A stretch of 64,000 nt of DNA. Origin: Methanothermobacter sp. GTDB lineage: Archaea > Methanobacteriota > Methanobacteria > Methanobacteriales > Methanothermobacteraceae. Positions within the stretch are counted from its first letter, which is position 1, and the number at the start of each line of letters is the position of its first letter. Positions 60,657 through 64,000 of the stretch are shown here, in pieces. Position numbers and translations under genes: made by a program. The stretch lies in contig NZ_JASFYE010000006.1 of assembly GCF_030055425.1 (NCBI RefSeq), forward strand, positions 45,560 through 109,559. Reading direction: 5' to 3'. The notes below the pieces were generated by a model. That model did not search any database. It was not told where the DNA came from and saw only the letters and a list, made by a program, of their open reading frames with translations.

Positions 60657-61958
60657 ATGGCGAGGTACGTTCAGGATATAAGGGGCTCTGTTAACCGGGA
60701 CATAGACTGCTCATTTGCCCTCAACCTTGGGATGCTGATAGGTGACTACGTAAGCTGCAGGCGTGTCCTGATAGGTAGAGATGCGCATACACCATCTCAG
60801 ATGATAAAGAGGGCCATAGGAACAGGATTGATGGCCGCTGGAGTGGATGTTATTGATTTTGGTGTTGCCACGGTCCCTGTTATACATCACCACATGGAGC
60901 GTCTAGACAGTCATTTGATGATAAACGTCTCCAGCTCCCCACTCAGAGCAGATGAAATAAACATTAAACTCCTCAGCAACCATGAGATTCCGCTTGAACA
61001 ACGCCCCACAGTTTATGCGGACTGGAATCAGCTTGGAAAGCTTCGATATGTCAATAACTACCTTGACTCCTATATCAAATCAATACTTGAATTCATATCA
61101 CCCTCGGTAGGAAAGCATGAATTTATGGTGGTCCTGGGTTACGATGAGGGGTCCCCCTGGAACATTGAGGGGGATATACTCAACCGGCTCAACTGTCAGA
61201 CCATAAACATCACATTCAGGGGGTCGCTATTTGGTAAAAACTTTCCCCTTGCGAATGCCTCCAGCATATCCATGATAGCAGACGTTGTGAGGGCAACCGG
61301 CGCGGATATGGGGGTCATACTGGACAACGATAGGGACACCATCTTCTTTATAGACGAGAGGGGTGAACTCATAAGGGACCAGACCGTACTATCGATCTTT
61401 GCAGACCATTACCTGAAATCCTCTGATGGGCCCGTGGTGTCCTCGGTGGTTGCATCAAAGGCGCTTGAGAATGTCGCCGGAGGACGTCTTATAAGGACAT
61501 CAGTAAATGATGTCCTCAACAGGGTTTACACAGAGAATGCTGTTTTTGGTGGTGATGAACCTGGAATGTACATATTCCCTGAATTCCAGTACTGCTATGA
61601 TGCCACCTTCGCACTTCTGAAGATGCTGGAGATAATGGAAGAGAAGAACATGACACTCCACAACCTTGCATCCAGCATGGGAAGGTACAGCAGGGTTGAA
61701 TTCAGCATGGAGTGTCCCAACGAATTCAAGGACAGTTTAATTGAAAGGCTTGCTGAACACTTCAGTGGCAAAAAAATTGAACTTATAGATGGTATAAGGG
61801 TTGAAGAATCATCTGGCGTCGTTCTCATAAGGCCATCCAGATTTGAACCCCTTATAAGGGTCTATATTGAATCAGAATCCTCTGAGGAAACCCAGAAGAA
61901 ATCACGCCATATAATGAACCTTCTGAAAAGTAAAATGAGTGATCTTTATGGTGAGTGA
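60657..61958 (+). CDS. Divergent phosphohexomutase (PGM/PMM family)
   Basis: 433 residues with the four-domain alpha-D-phosphohexomutase layout, but with degenerate signature loops. The catalytic-Ser loop TASHNP reads NVSSSPLRAD (Ser retained, His and Asn lost), the metal loop DGDADR reads DNDRDTIFF, and the sugar loop GEESGH reads GGDEPGM. It may be an altered-specificity or weak mutase supplying glucose 1-phosphate. ATG 60657 overlaps or abuts the pyrophosphorylase; its end overlaps the GT20 gene. Confidence 0.75.
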   Translation: MARYVQDIRGSVNRDIDCSFALNLGMLIGDYVSCRRVLIGRDAHTPSQMIKRAIGTGLMAAGVDVIDFGVATVPVIHHHMERLDSHLMINVSSSPLRADEINIKLLSNHEIPLEQRPTVYADWNQLGKLRYVNNYLDSYIKSILEFISPSVGKHEFMVVLGYDEGSPWNIEGDILNRLNCQTINITFRGSLFGKNFPLANASSISMIADVVRATGADMGVILDNDRDTIFFIDERGELIRDQTVLSIFADHYLKSSDGPVVSSVVASKALENVAGGRLIRTSVNDVLNRVYTENAVFGGDEPGMYIFPEFQYCYDATFALLKMLEIMEEKNMTLHNLASSMGRYSRVEFSMECPNEFKDSLIERLAEHFSGKKIELIDGIRVEESSGVVLIRPSRFEPLIRVYIESESSEETQKKSRHIMNLLKSKMSDLYGE

Positions 61959-63438
61959 ACTTCAGGAACGCAGCATGAAGTTTCTTGAAGATAAGAACCC
62001 TGTTATCGTATCCAACAGGGGACCAGTGGAATTTTTCAGAAAAGATGGGAAAATTGTTATGAAGAGAGGTGCGGGGGGTCTTGTTTCAACCCTGCTGCCT
62101 GTTGTTGAAAGGTTCAGCGGTGTCTGGGTCTCCAGCGCCATGACCCCTGAGGACGCTGAGGTGGCAGCGGGTTACCCTGAAAACAGGGTTCCCCTCCCTG
62201 AGGATGATCCGAGATTCACGGTTTCCTTTGTTATAGTGGACCGTGAAAGGTATGAATCATACTACAGTGTCATAAGCAATCCGCTTCTCTGGTTCATCCA
62301 GCACTACATGTGGAACACTCCCTACTCCCCTGAAATCGATGATAAAATCTATACTGCCTGGGATGAGGGTTATGTCCATGTTAACAGGAAATTTGCAGAT
62401 AAAGTTATATCTGAAATTGAAAGAAATGAAAAGAATCCTCTGATTATGTTACAGGACTATCACCTCTACTTATGTCCTGGTTTCATAAAGAAGAAGGTTG
62501 GTGATGTCTTCCTGAGCCAGTTCATACATATCCCCTGGCCACAGAGGGATTATTTCAGAATACTCCCTGAAAAGATGAGGGAGAGTATAATAAATGGGCT
62601 TCTTTCAAATACTGTTCTCGGATTCCATATAGAGAGATACTGCTCCAACTTCATGGAATGCTGCGTGGACCTTGGCTACGATGTGGATGCTGAGGATGGA
62701 GTGGTGCTGAATGGGAATGAAAAGACATTTGTAAGAAATTATCCCATATCCGTTGATCCAGATAGTATAAGAAGAACCGCCAAATCAGATGCGTTCAGGG
62801 AGAAGGAGGATTTCGTCAGAAAGTTGAAGGGTGACATGTTTCTCATCTACCGTACAGACAGGGCGGATCTCAGCAAGAACATAATACGTGGCTTCAGAGC
62901 CTATGAACTGTTTTTGAGGGAGCATCCCGAGTTTCATGGTAAGGTAAAGTTCCTTGCCACGGGTAAACCAACAAGGCAGCAGATAATGGAGTACAGGGAT
63001 TATACAGATGCTGTGAAGAGCACCGTGGATGAAATCAACAGGAGGTACGGTAACTCCAGCTGGAGGCCCATTGAGTACATCCACCGTGCCGATTATGAGC
63101 TTGTGGCTGCTGCATTCAAAAACTATGACTGCCTCATTGTGAACCCCATTGCCGATGGTATGAACATCGTCCCCAAGGAGGCTGCGCTTATGAACGAAAA
63201 ATCAGGGACAGTCATACTTTCAGAGAACGCCGGCTGCTATGAGGAACTTGCCGACTACGTCACAGGTGTGAACCCATTTGATATAAAGGAAACTGCAGAT
63301 GCCATCTATAGGGCAATAGCAATGAAGTCTGATGAAAGAAAGAGGCTTTCAGATGGCCTTAAATCAAAGGTTCGTGAAAGAACAATATACCACTGGATCA
63401 ATGAACAGTTCGATGACTTTGAGAGGCTGATGAAATAG
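61948..63438 (+). CDS. otsA: Trehalose-6-phosphate synthase-like glycosyltransferase (GT20)
   Basis: 496 residues, family GT20. Motifs are in order: VSNRGPVEFF, MLQDYHLYLCPGF (HDYHL-like), FIHIPWPQR, LGFHIERYCSNF, TDRADLSKNI (DRLDYxKG-like) and NPIADGMNIVPKEA (donor-binding). Several differ from E. coli OtsA, so the acceptor may not be glucose 6-phosphate; related GT20 enzymes use glycerol 3-phosphate. The neighbouring OtsB-like phosphatase favours trehalose. ATG 61948 is preferred; the frame overlaps the mutase stop. Confidence 0.88.
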   Translation: MVSELQERSMKFLEDKNPVIVSNRGPVEFFRKDGKIVMKRGAGGLVSTLLPVVERFSGVWVSSAMTPEDAEVAAGYPENRVPLPEDDPRFTVSFVIVDRERYESYYSVISNPLLWFIQHYMWNTPYSPEIDDKIYTAWDEGYVHVNRKFADKVISEIERNEKNPLIMLQDYHLYLCPGFIKKKVGDVFLSQFIHIPWPQRDYFRILPEKMRESIINGLLSNTVLGFHIERYCSNFMECCVDLGYDVDAEDGVVLNGNEKTFVRNYPISVDPDSIRRTAKSDAFREKEDFVRKLKGDMFLIYRTDRADLSKNIIRGFRAYELFLREHPEFHGKVKFLATGKPTRQQIMEYRDYTDAVKSTVDEINRRYGNSSWRPIEYIHRADYELVAAAFKNYDCLIVNPIADGMNIVPKEAALMNEKSGTVILSENAGCYEELADYVTGVNPFDIKETADAIYRAIAMKSDERKRLSDGLKSKVRERTIYHWINEQFDDFERLMK

Positions 63439-63718
63439 ATTAAGTGATTGAGTAGGTAATCGTATCTTAATCAAGAGAATGAAATTTTAATTTTTATAAA
63501 AATTTATAATTTTGCCTGCACACTAACTCTACGGGTTCACAGGTAGATTACCCTTCCCTCCCCGAGCAACCCTCGAAGCAGGCAGTCTGTCCGATGCTGG
63601 GTTTCTTCTAATCATCTGAGGCATCAGCCCACATCATAGAAGGACCTTGGGCATCAGTCGTTAAGATGTGACAGTTAATTCTATGAAAATAGGTTTATAT
63701 AAAGATTAGCATGAATGG
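63439..63718. other. Gene-free leader region before the tandem repeat
   Basis: No credible protein gene. A/T-rich DNA with a TATA-like TTTTTATAAAAATTTATA (63492-63509) opens it, then a G/C-richer part with small stems (CGAG-CAACC-CTCG near 63561; GATGC with GCATC, 63593 to 63627) and the 7-base direct repeat GCATCAG (63623 and 63651). It might hold another RNA. Nothing recognised. Confidence 0.4.
63694..63703 (+). promoter_or_regulatory. Symmetric TATA box of the tandem-repeat RNA
   Basis: TTTATATAAA is a full archaeal TATA box. It predicts initiation at about 63719-63725, exactly at the start of the 173-base repeat unit. Its symmetry means it might also fire leftward. Confidence 0.65.
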
Positions 63719-64000
63719 CTGGCAGTGAAGTGGGCTTCCCACAGCAAAAACACCGCAGTACACACCCACAACGCAGCAGGACTTAACTACTGAGATCGAA
63801 ACGAGATCAGGTATCACCCCTGCGCCATGACCGCCATGCCGTGTGATATCAATGAGGATGATATGTGAGTATGGTGAGTATGAGGTGTGGTCTGGCAGTG
63901 AAGTGGGCTTCCCACAGCAAAAACACCGCAGTACACACCCACAACGCAGCAGGACTTAACTACTGAGATCGAAACGAGATCAGGTATCACCCCTGCGCCA
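63719..64000 (+). repeat. Perfect tandem repeat, candidate tandem RNA genes (cut by window edge)
   Basis: The 109 bases 63719-63827 recur without any mismatch at 63892-64000, an offset of 173 bases; the second copy runs off the window. Each copy can fold: hairpin GTGGG-CTT-CCCAC (63730-63742); a bulged stem CGCAG/CTGCG with GG/CC (63772-63780 with 63818-63824) enclosing CTGA-GA-TC-GAAAC-GA-GA-TCAG (63790-63810), whose paired GA/GA could form sheared G-A pairs. The spacer ends in GTGAGTATG twice (63865-63882). The TATA box at 63694 would start transcription at the first base of the unit. Confidence 0.7.

Noticed and set aside
59497..61958. Bacterial glgC-glgA-type glycogen operon
   Set aside because: The synthase is GT20, not GT5, and an OtsB-type phosphatase is present.
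63530..63690. C/D box RNA on the minus strand
   Set aside because: ATGATG and CTGA motifs are present but the spacing is wrong for a C/D guide.
63719..64000. CRISPR array at the right edge
   Set aside because: The repeat is 109 or more bases and the period 173; CRISPR repeats are 23-47 bases with short unique spacers.
63860..64000. Small protein gene running through the second repeat copy
   Set aside because: A frame of about 35 codons is open from the spacer into the repeat, but the matching frame in copy 1 lacks a start and ends at the same stop; coding character is weak compared with the promoter-aligned RNA reading.

Overview
The window reads as chromosome from a thermophilic methanogenic archaeon of the Methanobacteriales, most likely Methanothermobacter. 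The signs are archaeal information-processing genes (a 666-residue MCM helicase, aIF2-beta, NMD3, NucS, archaeal-type TyrS, Lhr), A/T-rich TATA boxes about 25 bases before starts or leaders, GGTGA/GGAGG ribosome sites, heavy AGG/ATA codon use and densely packed genes on both strands. From memory the gene order resembles the M. thermautotrophicus Delta H region around MTH1750-MTH1832 read in reverse; I could not check this by alignment.

Layout. 1-7.2 kb: the last two steps of de novo NAD synthesis (nadC, nadA), split by an overlapping run of RNase Z, an MscS channel, a sortase and a Roadblock protein, then a DUF362 ferredoxin protein and a ferritin-like protein behind a palindromic operator. 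7.3-16 kb: small conserved proteins, an alpha/beta hydrolase, a ferredoxin, an M48 protease, the mismatch endonuclease NucS, a MoxR/VWA pair and an HtrA protease. 16-22.4 kb: MntP, an omega-amidase-like hydrolase and a carotenoid set (CruF-like, UbiA-type elongase, CrtB, CrtI). 22.5-27.5 kb: a second UbiA enzyme, a phosphoesterase, the large helicase Lhr and a methyltransferase. 27.5-28 kb: a gene-free stretch with its own promoter and nested perfect hairpins, read here as a small RNA. 28-36.9 kb: flavodoxin, TrmO, a cyclase-family hydrolase, an ArsR regulator, a complete dTDP-rhamnose operon, a TetR regulator and a B12/radical SAM protein. 36.9-44.5 kb: membrane and surface proteins, including an A/T-rich island (38.3-40.2 kb) with a FxLYD lipoprotein and a frameshifted relative, then a channel with a non-standard pore loop, a photolyase-related protein and a V4R protein. 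44.6-57.5 kb: housekeeping block (phosphoesterase, RrmJ, MCM, aIF2-beta, NMD3, TyrS, Tmk, response regulator, U32 protease, MutS-like ATPase). 57.5-63.4 kb: a five-gene trehalose-type cluster (GalT-like, phosphatase, nucleotidyltransferase, divergent phosphohexomutase, GT20 synthase). 63.4-64 kb: gene-free DNA ending in a perfect tandem repeat whose first copy begins where a strong TATA box predicts transcription to start.

The two most unusual items are non-coding: the tandem promoter-aligned repeat at the right edge (63719 to beyond the window) and the hairpin RNA candidate at 27710-27927, whose apical loop copies the anti-Shine-Dalgarno sequence of 16S rRNA. The carotenoid set, the trehalose-type cluster with divergent enzymes and the odd ion channel are the most interesting protein loci. 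No rRNA, tRNA, insertion sequence or CRISPR array was found.
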